Positions 27,865-36,970 of a stretch of DNA of 64,000 nt are shown here, piece after piece. The stretch's first letter is position 1. Each line of letters opens with the position of its first letter. Both the position numbers and the translations under genes were made by a program. The DNA is from Gemmatimonadota bacterium (GTDB lineage Bacteria; Gemmatimonadota; Gemmatimonadetes; Gemmatimonadales; GWC2-71-9), in contig JAJCZX010000030.1 of the NCBI GenBank assembly GCA_029262195.1, positions 623,615 through 687,614 of the forward strand, read 5' to 3'. The notes below the pieces were generated by a model. The model saw only the letters and a list, made by a program, of their open reading frames with translations, was not told where the DNA came from and did no database searches.

Positions 27865-27889
27865 CCATACATAGCAATGCTATGTATGG
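27865..27889. promoter_or_regulatory. PadR operator 2, perfect 25-base palindrome
   Basis: Arms CCATACATAGCA and TGCTATGTATGG are perfectly complementary around a single A. The site lies 33 bases before the padR GTG start. PadR-family repressors bind AT-rich dyads in their own promoters, so autoregulation is expected. Confidence 0.78.
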
Positions 27890-27922
27890 TTCATTCTTCT
27901 GAAACGACCAACGAGGAAACCA

Positions 27923-28261
27923 GTGCCATCAAAAGACCTTGTGGCGGCTTCAAGCCGACCGCTCATACTTTCGGTGTTGCGCCGCGGCGAGACCTACGGT
28001 TACGCCTTGCTCGGCGAAATCCGAGATGTGTCCGGTGGGGAGATGAACTGGTCAGACGGAATGCTATACCCCGTGCTCCGAAAATTGGAGAAGGAGGGCA
28101 TGGTCACATCTCGCTGGGGTTTGTCTGACGAGGGCCGACGACGTCGGTACTACCAACTAACGCCCCTGGGCCAAACTGTTTTCGAAGAAGAACGGCAGCA
28201 GTGGTCCAGAGTCGACAAAACACTGAGGAAGGCATGGCGTCTAGCAGACCAGACCGCATAG
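27923..28261 (+). CDS. PadR-family transcriptional regulator
   Basis: A 112-residue winged-helix protein. ILSVLRRGETYGYALLGEI and MLYPVLRKLEKEGMV are the PadR DNA-binding helices, followed by the wing RRRRYYQLTPLG. Start is GTG 27923, preceded by GAGGAAA at good spacing. It overlaps the next membrane-protein gene by 28 bases. Two dyads in the divergent promoter are the presumed operators. Confidence 0.92.
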   Translation: MPSKDLVAASSRPLILSVLRRGETYGYALLGEIRDVSGGEMNWSDGMLYPVLRKLEKEGMVTSRWGLSDEGRRRRYYQLTPLGQTVFEEERQQWSRVDKTLRKAWRLADQTA

Positions 28262-28953
28262 AGGCAGCAATTGTATCGTGGCGCCGGGAGTTTGGCAGAA
28301 ACGGCGCCATTCATTCGGAAGACCTGGATGAACTCGCCGATCACCTCCGCGACATTGTCGAGATGAGGCTATCAGCGGGAGACACTTTTTCCGTAGCCGA
28401 AGCCTTTGCGCGCAACCAAATAGGCGAGGCAGACGAATTGATTGATGAAATGAAATTGGTCAGGCGCCCGCCCAGCTACTACCGTCGCCTTTGTGTCGGA
28501 TTGGCAGCCTATGCTGCCTTCCAGACCGGAATCATCACAGCGGTTGTCGCTGGCCTGAGCATGACCGCCTACCTCTACGGGATCAAACCCGTGCAGGCGA
28601 CCAATACCTATGAATTGTCACTCTTGTCTGTGGTGGCCGGAATCGGATTGATCGAGATCATTAGGAAACGTTTTCAGCTGCGCCGCGGCGGACTCGGGAT
28701 AACCCACCATCGCTCCATTTTGAGGACTTTCGGCCCGGTACTCGGCCTGATCGTGATTCTCTACTTAGGGCTTGTCTTCGGAGATTTTTGGCGGTGGTGG
28801 CTGGTAAGCGCTGGCCAGTTTTCTGACAACCGTTGGAGTGGTTTCGGATGGGTCGTCCTTTTGGGGCTTGGAGGACCAGTGTCTGCCCTCACTGCGGCAA
28901 CGTCCCTGCATAGGTGGCACCCTTCACTTCAGGGAAAATTTTCGGGTCGCTAG
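28234..28953 (+). CDS. Membrane protein with permease-prefix-like N-domain, PadR partner
   Basis: 239 residues from ATG 28234, which has a GAGGAAGG site within the padR coding end. Residues ~1-70 are a helical cytoplasmic segment (IHSEDLDELADHLRDIVEMRL, SVAEAFARNQIGEADELIDEM) like the prefix that precedes ADOP permeases and like DUF1700-type PadR partners. Four to five hydrophobic helices follow. PadR-linked proteins of this shape are common, but their function is unknown. The 28-base overlap implies coupled expression, and the regulator may bind or sense the membrane partner. Confidence 0.72.
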   Translation: MASSRPDRIEAAIVSWRREFGRNGAIHSEDLDELADHLRDIVEMRLSAGDTFSVAEAFARNQIGEADELIDEMKLVRRPPSYYRRLCVGLAAYAAFQTGIITAVVAGLSMTAYLYGIKPVQATNTYELSLLSVVAGIGLIEIIRKRFQLRRGGLGITHHRSILRTFGPVLGLIVILYLGLVFGDFWRWWLVSAGQFSDNRWSGFGWVVLLGLGGPVSALTAATSLHRWHPSLQGKFSGR

Positions 28954-28955
28954 TT

Positions 28956-29963
28956 TTAGGGCAGCGTAGCCCTTCCGATCGTATTTGCGTCGGTACCGAA
29001 CCAAACCGTGTTGGTCGGTTGATGAAAAAACATATGCCGCACAGAAATGCCACCCGATGGAATTTCGGTTGAGCTAAAAAACGTTTTGGACATTGTATCA
29101 AATCCGACGAAACGGTTCGGTTGGTTTGTTTCTACATACCAAATGCGATCAGAAGAGTCGATCACCATTCCGTAGGGCAGACTGGCAGCACCATTGGGAG
29201 ATTCCCACTCCCCAAACTCGCCGGTCGCAGGGTCCAAACGTCCTACAAAACCTCCAGCGAAGTCGACGTACCAGATCGACCCGTCAGACGCTACCTCAAG
29301 CCTGCGCGGTCTGGCACCTGCACGGGGGATTTCATATTCGCGCAGTTCGAATGAATTGGGGTCAACCGTAGCGATTTTGTTGGTACCGAATTCGGCGATC
29401 CAGGGTCGTCCCGCACCATCAAGAACAATTCCATAGGGACGGGCCCGAGGGGTCGGCACCTGCACGAGGTCTACCTCACGCGAGGCCATGTTCAGCCGCC
29501 CGACGAAGTTGCTGCGCTGCATCGTAAACCAGATGTGCCCTGCTCCGTCGAACACCAGCGTGTGCGGGTCGGTCGCCGCTGCGTCAGGCATCATGATTTT
29601 TTCAATCGAGCCGTCCGCCGGATCAAGACGTCCAATATGCCTCGCCGTGTTGCCGGCATACCATACTATTCCGTCGTCGCCTACGATCAGATTGTGAGGC
29701 CCGGCTCCATCATCAAGATCGTAACGAGTAAACTCACCCGTATTGGGATCCAGAACAGCTACGTAGTGGGTGCGTTGCCCGACGAACCAAACGTTCCCGG
29801 AAGGGCCGACATAGGGGTCCCTTGGCCTGGAGGAGGGCCACGGTACCTGCCACTCATCAATTTGAACCACCGACTGAGCAGTAACATTTTCATGAACCGG
29901 AACCGCAATCGTCGCTACGATCAAACCGAATCCAGCCGTTCGAAGGTTTCTGAAGTTCGTCAT
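28956..29963 (-). CDS. Virginiamycin B lyase-like (Vgb/NHL-type) secreted beta-propeller
   Basis: 335 residues with a signal peptide (LRTAGFGLIVATIAVPV...TAQ) and about seven repeats of the form Pxxx..D..G.VWF....IGRLDP.TG.....P, for example GNVWFVGQ, GIVWYAGNTARHIGRLDP and GSIWYVDFAGGFVGRLDP. This is the Vgb/streptogramin-lyase repeat family. Most members outside true Vgb enzymes are secreted propellers without shown lyase activity. Its ATG overlaps the stop of the S9 peptidase (TAATG) behind GGAGG, so translation is coupled and the two may act on the same extracellular peptides. Confidence 0.85.
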   Translation of the reverse strand: MTNFRNLRTAGFGLIVATIAVPVHENVTAQSVVQIDEWQVPWPSSRPRDPYVGPSGNVWFVGQRTHYVAVLDPNTGEFTRYDLDDGAGPHNLIVGDDGIVWYAGNTARHIGRLDPADGSIEKIMMPDAAATDPHTLVFDGAGHIWFTMQRSNFVGRLNMASREVDLVQVPTPRARPYGIVLDGAGRPWIAEFGTNKIATVDPNSFELREYEIPRAGARPRRLEVASDGSIWYVDFAGGFVGRLDPATGEFGEWESPNGAASLPYGMVIDSSDRIWYVETNQPNRFVGFDTMSKTFFSSTEIPSGGISVRHMFFHQPTNTVWFGTDANTIGRATLP

Positions 29964-32392
29964 TATTCTGCCCTCCGCACTGAGCATGACCCGCCGTCGA
30001 CTGTACAGTCCGGTTCACGCAATGTGCGTTCAAATAGTTCAAAAATTCGCCGATACTCGTCTGTCCAGGAAGCTGGTTCAACGAAACCATGTCCCTCTAC
30101 AGGGAAGACCGCCATTTCCCAGTTTTCCTTACCCAGTTCAATGAGTCTCTGTGCCAGACGGGCCACGTCCGAAAAGTGCACGTTCGTATCCACCATCCCA
30201 TGCAGTATCACGAGATGTTGGTCCGGCCCCAGACCCTCGGCGAAATAAATTGGAGATGATTGTTCGTAAGCTTCTTCATCGTCCTGCGGTTGATTGAGGA
30301 TTCGACTCGTATAGCCGTGATTATAATGCGCCCAATCGGTTACCGAACGCAACGCCGCACCGGCTTTGAACGTGTCATCTGCCGTAAAGAGAGCCATCAG
30401 AGTGATAAAGCCGCCGTAGGATCCACCATACATCCCGATCCTGTCGGGATCGATCCCCTCGGACTCCACAAGAAAACTAGCGCCATCAACCTGGTCAGAA
30501 AGGTCCGATCCGCCCATCCATCGATAAATCGCTGTGCGCCACTCTGCCCCGTATCCGGCCGAGCCCCGGTAGTCGATGTCGAGAACGGTGTAACCACTGG
30601 CTGCAAGGAACTGGTTGAATTGGTACTCTCTAAAGTAAGAAGACCAATAGTTGTGGACGTTGTGCAGATAACCTGCCCCGTGGACGAAAATGACCGCAGC
30701 CCCGTTACCTGTAGCGTTGAAATCGGTGGGCCGATAAATACGTGCCGGGACCATCGTGCCGTCCTCTGCCTCAAACCGAACGATCTCAGGTTTGATCCAC
30801 GGAAACGAAGTCCACTCATCCGTCGGAGAATGAGTAATCTGACGAGAGTTGTCTCCATTCCTGTTAGACAGGAACAACTCGGGCGGTCTATCGGCGAAAT
30901 CCTGTACTAGCGCCATGCGATTCCCGTTAGGAGACATCGTGGCCACGAAACGTCCATCGCCTTCTGTAATCGTCCTGTGGTTAGTACCGTCGAAATCCAG
31001 CCACGAGTTGTGTTGATTGAAAGGAGAACCCCGATTGGTCGTCAGAAGGAAACGCGACCGGTCTTCGGGAATAGAAACGCCGAGCACTTCCCATTGGCCG
31101 GATGTAAGAGTCTGTTTGTTTGAACCATCGGCGTTTACCGCGTAAAGGTGGGCGTATCCCGTCACTTCGCTCACGTAGTAGAGCCTGTCGGTACCCGGCA
31201 GGAATCCCACGCACCCCGAAAAACACGGTCCTGCAACCCAGGCATCGTCGTGCAAATAGTCCAGAAGCGTTCGCTCACCCGATGCCGCGTCCACAGACCA
31301 GACCCATCTGTCCTTGTTATCGAACGAGACAGCAAAGACAAATGCAATTGTGCCAGCATCATTCCACCCAACGTTGAAGACGCGCGGTGGCATTTCCGAT
31401 TCATAGTCCTCAGGAGCAAGATCGACCCAATTCACCTCTCCGGTGGCAGTGGTTATCACACCAACGCGAGAAGTCCCCTGTTTGTCACCGACCTTTGTGC
31501 GAGAGTTGATGTCAGTGGTGTAGCCGTCATCGGTAACCCAGTCTGGGACAATGGTCCGCGTGGTGCCCTGTGCGGGTTTGTTGGTGCGCAAGAGAACATA
31601 TCTGCCGTCACGGGTCGAACTAAGACCTCGTACGTTTTCACCCGACTGCAGGTGCACGGTTTCAGGGTCACGTGACTCCTGATCCTCTCGGAGCGAGTCA
31701 CGCCTGGCCTGCTGAGTGCTGTCGCGCCTGATGTGTTCGAACAGCTCAAGCTGTTGGGCTTCCAGAAACTCTTTTTGCCCCTCGGCCTCCGTATCCTCTG
31801 ACGGAGCCGGTTGGGTAGAAATTCTGGTGAGCTGTTCAAGTGCGCCAGTCTCAAGCGTCAGCCGATAGAGATTGTTGGAGCGCCGAAAGATTACTGCGTC
31901 GCCGTCGGTGCTGAAGAGTGGCGAGCCCTCGTTGTCTTCTGTGTGTGTGAGACGCCGTACCTCCATGGAACGTCGGTTCACAAGATGCAGATCCCCACGA
32001 ACCGTCGAAACGCGCCACCGTCTGTTCGCCGAGATATCTCCGCCCGCAATCAACGGAGCTACAGCAAACGACTCGTTGGTCACCTTCTCCGGCTCACCAC
32101 CCGAAGCTCGCACGCGATAAAGATCGTTTGGAGTGTCCCAGGCCAGGCCGCCAGGCCGCCAGTTGAAGTAGACCCATTCAGAGTCATCCGTCCAACGGAT
32201 CCCCGTGGGTGCAACTCCAACATTTTCCTGGGCCCTCATGATGTTTCGAATCGAAAGGTCGAACTCCTGACCCCTGGCGACTTCGGGCACCCAATCGGCA
32301 CTACTCTGTGCCGCTGCGGCAACTGGCGAGACGAGCAGGAAAAAGGCGAAAATCAGGGTTGCTATCGTTGTTTCGGAATTCAGGCGTCGCAA
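29963..32392 (-). CDS. S9-family prolyl oligopeptidase/dipeptidyl peptidase, secreted
   Basis: 809 residues. A signal peptide (ATLIFAFFLLVSPVAAAAQ) is followed by an N-terminal propeller built of TolB/PD40-like repeats (residues ~50-520) and an alpha/beta-hydrolase domain. The nucleophile is in YGGSYGGF (Ser ~658), the acid is in HGMVDTNVHF, and the His is in EGHGF. It would cleave peptides in the periplasm or outside the cell. Start: TTG 32392 is 7 bases from AGGAG and gives a short signal peptide. The frame is open to an upstream start at 32470, which would add a long basic leader. The stop overlaps the Vgb-like gene. Confidence 0.9.
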   Translation of the reverse strand: MRRLNSETTIATLIFAFFLLVSPVAAAAQSSADWVPEVARGQEFDLSIRNIMRAQENVGVAPTGIRWTDDSEWVYFNWRPGGLAWDTPNDLYRVRASGGEPEKVTNESFAVAPLIAGGDISANRRWRVSTVRGDLHLVNRRSMEVRRLTHTEDNEGSPLFSTDGDAVIFRRSNNLYRLTLETGALEQLTRISTQPAPSEDTEAEGQKEFLEAQQLELFEHIRRDSTQQARRDSLREDQESRDPETVHLQSGENVRGLSSTRDGRYVLLRTNKPAQGTTRTIVPDWVTDDGYTTDINSRTKVGDKQGTSRVGVITTATGEVNWVDLAPEDYESEMPPRVFNVGWNDAGTIAFVFAVSFDNKDRWVWSVDAASGERTLLDYLHDDAWVAGPCFSGCVGFLPGTDRLYYVSEVTGYAHLYAVNADGSNKQTLTSGQWEVLGVSIPEDRSRFLLTTNRGSPFNQHNSWLDFDGTNHRTITEGDGRFVATMSPNGNRMALVQDFADRPPELFLSNRNGDNSRQITHSPTDEWTSFPWIKPEIVRFEAEDGTMVPARIYRPTDFNATGNGAAVIFVHGAGYLHNVHNYWSSYFREYQFNQFLAASGYTVLDIDYRGSAGYGAEWRTAIYRWMGGSDLSDQVDGASFLVESEGIDPDRIGMYGGSYGGFITLMALFTADDTFKAGAALRSVTDWAHYNHGYTSRILNQPQDDEEAYEQSSPIYFAEGLGPDQHLVILHGMVDTNVHFSDVARLAQRLIELGKENWEMAVFPVEGHGFVEPASWTDEYRRIFELFERTLREPDCTVDGGSCSVRRAE

Positions 32393-32480
32393 GGTTGTGC
32401 TCCTAGTGATCCAACGGAGGTTAAAGGCTTTTTTCGGAATGATTCGTTTCACCGATGATAACCTGCTCACAGCCTATGGT

Positions 32481-32497
32481 TTCCGCTAGTAGCGGAA
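32481..32497. promoter_or_regulatory. Inverted repeat upstream of the S9 peptidase
   Basis: Perfect 7-base arms TTCCGCT and AGCGGAA around AGT, about 90 bases upstream of the peptidase start in the divergent region with padR. It could be an operator or a leader hairpin; nothing decides between these. Confidence 0.3.
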
Positions 32498-32521
32498 CTG
32501 CAGATACCACCCAAATGGCCT

Positions 32522-32552
32522 CTCGCTTCCCGCTTCCCGCTTCCCGCTTCTC
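32522..32552 (-). repeat. Heptanucleotide GGGAAGC tandem repeat
   Basis: On the plus strand three exact GCTTCCC units (32525-32545) and one GCTTCTC unit lie in the S9/PadR divergent intergenic region. The same seven-base periodicity with a related unit is seen upstream of ettA. Confidence 0.75.
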
Positions 32553-32656
32553 ATCTGTCGGATGAAAAGGGCGGTAAAAAGACGGATCGACGGGAGGACG
32601 GACGGGCAATCCTGAGAGCTATGAAACATTTACATATCTATTCCGTTGTATACCAT

Positions 32657-32995
32657 ATGAACCCGATAAAACAACCGTTTCTTGCGGAATTCGAACTCTA
32701 CGTCATGCTGGCGGTCGCAAGGCTTGGCGAGAAATGCTACGGGGCGGCAATACGCCGAGAAATTGAAGAACGTACGGCTCGCCCTGTGTCTATTGGCGCT
32801 GTTTACGCCACCACGGCGCGTCTGGAAGACAAAGGTTTCCTGGCCCATCGAATTTCCGACCCACTACCAATAAAGGGCGGACGTTCGAGGAAATATTATA
32901 CGCTTACGAAGTCAGGTACCGACGCAGTCCGCCACTCCGCACAGATGCTAAACCGAATGATGACAGGTCTCGACATCATCGCGGAGTCCCATTGA
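32657..32995 (+). CDS. PadR-family regulator of the ADOP permease at 32992
   Basis: A 112-residue winged-helix protein starting MNPIKQPFLAEFELYVMLAV; family helices GAAIRREIEERTARPVSIGAVYATTARLEDKGFL continue into the wing GRSRKYYTLTKSG. An upstream in-frame ATG (32621) would add 12 atypical residues. No clear ribosome site precedes ATG 32657; TATACC a few bases before it suggests a leaderless message. The stop overlaps the permease start as TTGA, so the two are translationally coupled. Confidence 0.9.
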   Translation: MNPIKQPFLAEFELYVMLAVARLGEKCYGAAIRREIEERTARPVSIGAVYATTARLEDKGFLAHRISDPLPIKGGRSRKYYTLTKSGTDAVRHSAQMLNRMMTGLDIIAESH

Positions 32996-35706
32996 AGCGG
33001 ATTCGACAGCCGAGGTACGCCCGCTGGATTCTCTTTCACATGGTTGAAAAACGAGAAAGAGATTTCCTGATTGAGGATCTCGATGACGAATTCGACCACC
33101 TCGTGGCAAGAGCAGGCGCAAAGCGAGCCAGACGCTGGTACCGTGTGCAGGTGATCCGGTCAATGGGTCCGCAAATCGGGCGAAGGTCCTCGGTTTTGTT
33201 GAATCGTTTTCGCTCGCATTTCCACAAATCTTACGGATGGAGCAGTTCAGTGGATCGACTCAAACAAGACGTCAAATACGCGATTAGAACGCTGCTCAAA
33301 CGGCCGGCCTTTACTCTGGCGGCGGTGGCCACACTCGCAATCGGAATCAGTGCCAACACGGCAGTGTTTAGCGTCGTCAATGGGGTCCTTTTCAAAGCCA
33401 TTCCGGGAATATCTGAAACCGAAGGCCTGGTGCAGGTCGGTAGAACTGTCGACGGCCGATGGACAGACATGTCGTACCGGATCTTTCATGAGTTGCGAAA
33501 CGAAAGTGAAACCCTTGAAGACCTCGCCGCCTTCGCGTTCGTGCCCGTTTCAGTCGGTGGGACAACTGATCCGACCGTGCATATGGGAATTTCTGTAACG
33601 GGCAACTACTTCGAGTTGCTGGGGGTTCAACCGGCATTAGGTAGATTTTTTTCGCCCGACGAATGGTTCTATCCCGGGGTCCCGTCGGCCGCTGTAATCA
33701 CAGATCGTATGTGGAAAGAGCGATTCGAGTCGAACCCCGACATACTGGGAACAACCACTCTGGTCAACGGACATTCGGTTGAAATCATCGGAGTAACTCG
33801 GCCGGGTTTCAATGGCCATATCGGCGCTGCATTAATGGACATTTTTATCCCGGTCGGCCTTGACGCCCCGGGTGTCCGAGGTCCTTCGGATTTACAAAAC
33901 TGGCAAAGCGGCGTCCTTGAATTCTTTGGGCGAACAAGACCCGGGGTCGGCACAGATGAAGCAGCCGCTGAGTTGTCCGCGCTGGCGTTGGCGTACGCCA
34001 TCGACCAGAACCCCGCAGCCGAACAGTTCGGATTTGACGTGAGGGTGGATACCTGGGGACCAATCCCCGGTCCGGTGCGACTTGGGGTCATGACTTTCTC
34101 CGCGGTGCTCATGGGATTGGTTGGACTTGTACTTACGATGGGCTGCATCAACCTGGCAAACATGATTCTCTCGCGGGGTGTGGAACGCCGTCAAGAAATC
34201 GCAATTCGCCTCGCGATGGGGGCAGGCCGAGCCCGGCTCGTGCGCCAGCTGCTGACCGAGTCGATGCTGCTCGTGATCGTAGGAGGAACCGCTGGAGTTT
34301 TGGCTGCCAAATGGCTTACCGATCTTTTCATGGCCTTTGAACCACCGCTACCGCCGGGGATCAGCATCGGGTTAGACCTCGCCATCGATACGAGGGTGAT
34401 GGCGTTTTCGGTAGTGATCTCGGTTCTGGCTGGTTTGATGTTCAGCCTTCTTCCTACGCTGCGGGCGACGCGCCCCGAGTTGCTCCCCGCGCTCAAAGAC
34501 GACCCACAGGGTGGTTCACCAAAACGTTCCCGATTGAGGCAACTGCTGATCGGCGTGCAGCTGGGCGTTACAATGTTCCTCCTGGTTGTCGCCGGACTCT
34601 TCACAAGGTCGCTGACTCACCTGGAAGCCCTCGACTCTGGTTGGAACGCAGAGGGCGTGTACGTCAGCCCGATTGATCTCGAATACGGTGGATACTCAAG
34701 AGAAGCAGGGAAAGAGTTCTTCATCGATCTCCGAGATCGGATCACAGCGATCGCGGGAATTGAAGAAGTTGCCTTCGCGGCGAAGTTCCCATTGGGAGGA
34801 CGGTCTTCTCTGGGCGACATGAATGTCGAAGGGTTCGACCCTCCAGCAGGCAAAGGCGGCTTCGCGGCCTATTTCAACACGGTGTCGCCAGGATACTTCA
34901 ACATGATGGATCTGGCGGTGTTAAGAGGCCGCGACTTCGACAATTTTGACCGTGAAGGCACACAGCGGGTGGCGGTTATTAATCGAACGATGGCGGAACA
35001 CTACTGGAATGGTCGTGATCCCATCGGAGACTACTTTTATGCCGGGCCGGCGGGCACCGGGACGTCCTTCGAAGTCATTGGCGTTGTGGAGAACGCGAAA
35101 TACAAAAGCCTTTCAGAAGAGCCGACCAATTTCTACTACGTGCCGCAACAGCAACGTTACAACCCTCAAATGCACCTGCACGTAAAGACGCTGGCGGGGA
35201 ATGAAACGGCCGTTTTCGCATTGATCAGAGAAACGTTCCGCGAGATGGATCGGGGATTACCGATTCCCGCCCCAAGACCGCTCGAAGATGCGCTGTCAAT
35301 CTTTTCAATGCCCCAACGGATAGCGGCCTGGGTGGCAGGCATTATGGGACTGGTCGCGCTCATTCTCGGTGCTGTTGGTGTTTACGGAGTCGCTTCATTT
35401 TCTATCAGCCAACGGACGAAAGAGATTGGATTACGGATCGCACTGGGTGCCGATCGATCCACAGTTATTTCATTGATGATCAAACAGGGACTTGCCGCTC
35501 CGGCAATTGGGATGGCTGTGGGCCTGGCAGCTGCTTTTGCAGCGGGCAAGGGATTGTCGTTTGTAATCCCGGGGCTTCAGCCGACTGACCCGGTGGCCTT
35601 TCTCTCAATGGTGACCGTAACAGTTTTGGTGGCAGTACTCTCGGTGGCCCTTCCGGCAAGACGGGCAGCGAGCATCGATCCGATGACTACCTTGAAGGCC
35701 GAGTGA
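32992..35706 (+). CDS. ADOP-family MacB/FtsX-type orphan ABC permease (copy A)
   Basis: 904 residues. A cytoplasmic permease-prefix segment (residues ~1-75) precedes two repeats of transmembrane helix, MacB-type periplasmic core domain and FtsX permease domain (for example RTLLKRPAFTLAAVATLAIGI, VERRQEIAIRLAMGAGRARL, SQRTKEIGLRIALGADRSTV, ending PARRAASIDPMTTLKAE). This duplicated orphan architecture is the acidobacterial-type ADOP family (TIGR03434). No ATPase gene is adjacent. Start is TTG 32992 overlapping the padR stop. By analogy with MacB it may transmit mechanical force or move peptides or lipids across the envelope; the substrate is unknown. Confidence 0.9.
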   Translation: MKRIRQPRYARWILFHMVEKRERDFLIEDLDDEFDHLVARAGAKRARRWYRVQVIRSMGPQIGRRSSVLLNRFRSHFHKSYGWSSSVDRLKQDVKYAIRTLLKRPAFTLAAVATLAIGISANTAVFSVVNGVLFKAIPGISETEGLVQVGRTVDGRWTDMSYRIFHELRNESETLEDLAAFAFVPVSVGGTTDPTVHMGISVTGNYFELLGVQPALGRFFSPDEWFYPGVPSAAVITDRMWKERFESNPDILGTTTLVNGHSVEIIGVTRPGFNGHIGAALMDIFIPVGLDAPGVRGPSDLQNWQSGVLEFFGRTRPGVGTDEAAAELSALALAYAIDQNPAAEQFGFDVRVDTWGPIPGPVRLGVMTFSAVLMGLVGLVLTMGCINLANMILSRGVERRQEIAIRLAMGAGRARLVRQLLTESMLLVIVGGTAGVLAAKWLTDLFMAFEPPLPPGISIGLDLAIDTRVMAFSVVISVLAGLMFSLLPTLRATRPELLPALKDDPQGGSPKRSRLRQLLIGVQLGVTMFLLVVAGLFTRSLTHLEALDSGWNAEGVYVSPIDLEYGGYSREAGKEFFIDLRDRITAIAGIEEVAFAAKFPLGGRSSLGDMNVEGFDPPAGKGGFAAYFNTVSPGYFNMMDLAVLRGRDFDNFDREGTQRVAVINRTMAEHYWNGRDPIGDYFYAGPAGTGTSFEVIGVVENAKYKSLSEEPTNFYYVPQQQRYNPQMHLHVKTLAGNETAVFALIRETFREMDRGLPIPAPRPLEDALSIFSMPQRIAAWVAGIMGLVALILGAVGVYGVASFSISQRTKEIGLRIALGADRSTVISLMIKQGLAAPAIGMAVGLAAAFAAGKGLSFVIPGLQPTDPVAFLSMVTVTVLVAVLSVALPARRAASIDPMTTLKAE

Positions 35707-35760
35707 GGGAGGTTCTTGGGGAGGAAAATGCCGATTCCATCCCTCACGACATCCCTACGA

Positions 35761-36900
35761 TCAACGCCCCCTCCAGATCTTCCAGCAATCGACCTCTCCA
35801 CCGCCCTGAACTACGACGAACTCATCGTGACAGGCCACGGTCAGACAAGAGTGGTTCGGTATTATGGTTACCATGCTGCCAACCGGGGCTTTCAGATCGA
35901 CTTTCCCATGCTCCTGGCTCAGCGAAAAAAGCGTTCCGCACCCCTCAGGACAATCACCCGGAACCTTGCCATAACCGGCGTCCGGAGCCACCGAGGGATC
36001 TTTAGAAAGAGCAAGCGCCCCAGCATCCACTACGCAGTGTTCGAGGTGTTCGGGAGTTGAGATTACCGTTGCCTGAACGGTGGCGGCACAATCACCGATT
36101 TCGCAAATCCCTCGTTCAACGCCGGTGTAATCAAAGAGAGCGTAGTTCCCGGGCCGAACCTCCGTCGCACCTGGTAATTCTTGGGCCGAAACGACCGAAG
36201 GAGTTGACCCCACACTTACGGTCGGGCAGTCTATCCCCGAATTCCCTAGCCTGTTTTTCACTTCTGCCATTAACCTGCAATCCTCCTCGGCGATAGCGGC
36301 GCGGGCGTTGTCATCACCAGCGTCATAACTGTGACCGCAATGGGATAGAATTCCAGCAAACCGAAGGTTAGAAGCCTCGCAGATTTCGCCGGCAAGTTGT
36401 AGAATTAGCTCCGACCCATGGTCCAACCCGGCGCGGTGATACCCTGTATCGATTTTCAGGAGTACTTCGAACGGTTTGCCTGAATCGACCATCCGCCGCA
36501 CCGCCTCTTTGGAATCCGCAACCACTTTGAGGGCGATCGTGTCCGACAGTTGTCCAGCGCTTTCAATCTGCCCGATTGGTATTGGAAACGCCCAGGTGAT
36601 GTCATCGAAACCGTGGTCGGAAAACACCCTGGCCTCATACAGAGTCGAGACGGTAATCCCCACGGCGCCCGCTGCAAGCTGACGTCGCCCGATCTCGACG
36701 CATTTGTGAGTTTTGATGTGCGGGCGAAGCGAAACTCCCAGGCGTCTGGCTTTTCCGGCCATGGCCTTGATGTTGTGGTCCAGGGCGTCGAGGTCCAGAA
36801 TCAGCCGGGGGGTGGTGGTTTCAGTCAGATTCATGTCAGGTAACCGCAATTGGGGTGTCATGGGAAACGCATCCGAACATAGAATAATTCTAAACCTCAT
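35761..36900 (-). CDS. DSD1-family PLP enzyme (D-threonine aldolase / D-serine dehydratase-like)
   Basis: About 379 residues. The alanine-racemase-type TIM barrel opens TPRLILDLDALDHNI with the PLP lysine in RPHIKTHK. KIDTGYHRAGL and SVGSTPSV bind the cofactor phosphate. The C-terminal domain ends in IPNHSCLTVACHDEFVVV, whose His and Cys are the metal ligands of D-threonine aldolase and eukaryotic-type D-serine dehydratase. It should degrade a D-3-hydroxy amino acid. Start: ATG 36900 follows GAGGGCGGA; ATG 36861 and ATG 36834 are alternatives that match the family's shorter N-terminus. It converges with ADOP copy A. Confidence 0.87.
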   Translation of the reverse strand: MRFRIILCSDAFPMTPQLRLPDMNLTETTTPRLILDLDALDHNIKAMAGKARRLGVSLRPHIKTHKCVEIGRRQLAAGAVGITVSTLYEARVFSDHGFDDITWAFPIPIGQIESAGQLSDTIALKVVADSKEAVRRMVDSGKPFEVLLKIDTGYHRAGLDHGSELILQLAGEICEASNLRFAGILSHCGHSYDAGDDNARAAIAEEDCRLMAEVKNRLGNSGIDCPTVSVGSTPSVVSAQELPGATEVRPGNYALFDYTGVERGICEIGDCAATVQATVISTPEHLEHCVVDAGALALSKDPSVAPDAGYGKVPGDCPEGCGTLFSLSQEHGKVDLKAPVGSMVTIIPNHSCLTVACHDEFVVVQGGGEVDCWKIWRGR

Positions 36901-36970
36901 TCCGCCCTCAGGCACTCTTTCCTGTGCGGTAGGGTACTGTCCACCAAACTCAACCTGGAAACGCATCAAA

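Noticed and set aside
27820..27890. A CRISPR-like or mobile short repeat around the ATACATAG dyads
   Set aside because: Only two copies, both placed at promoters next to padR; operators are the simpler reading.
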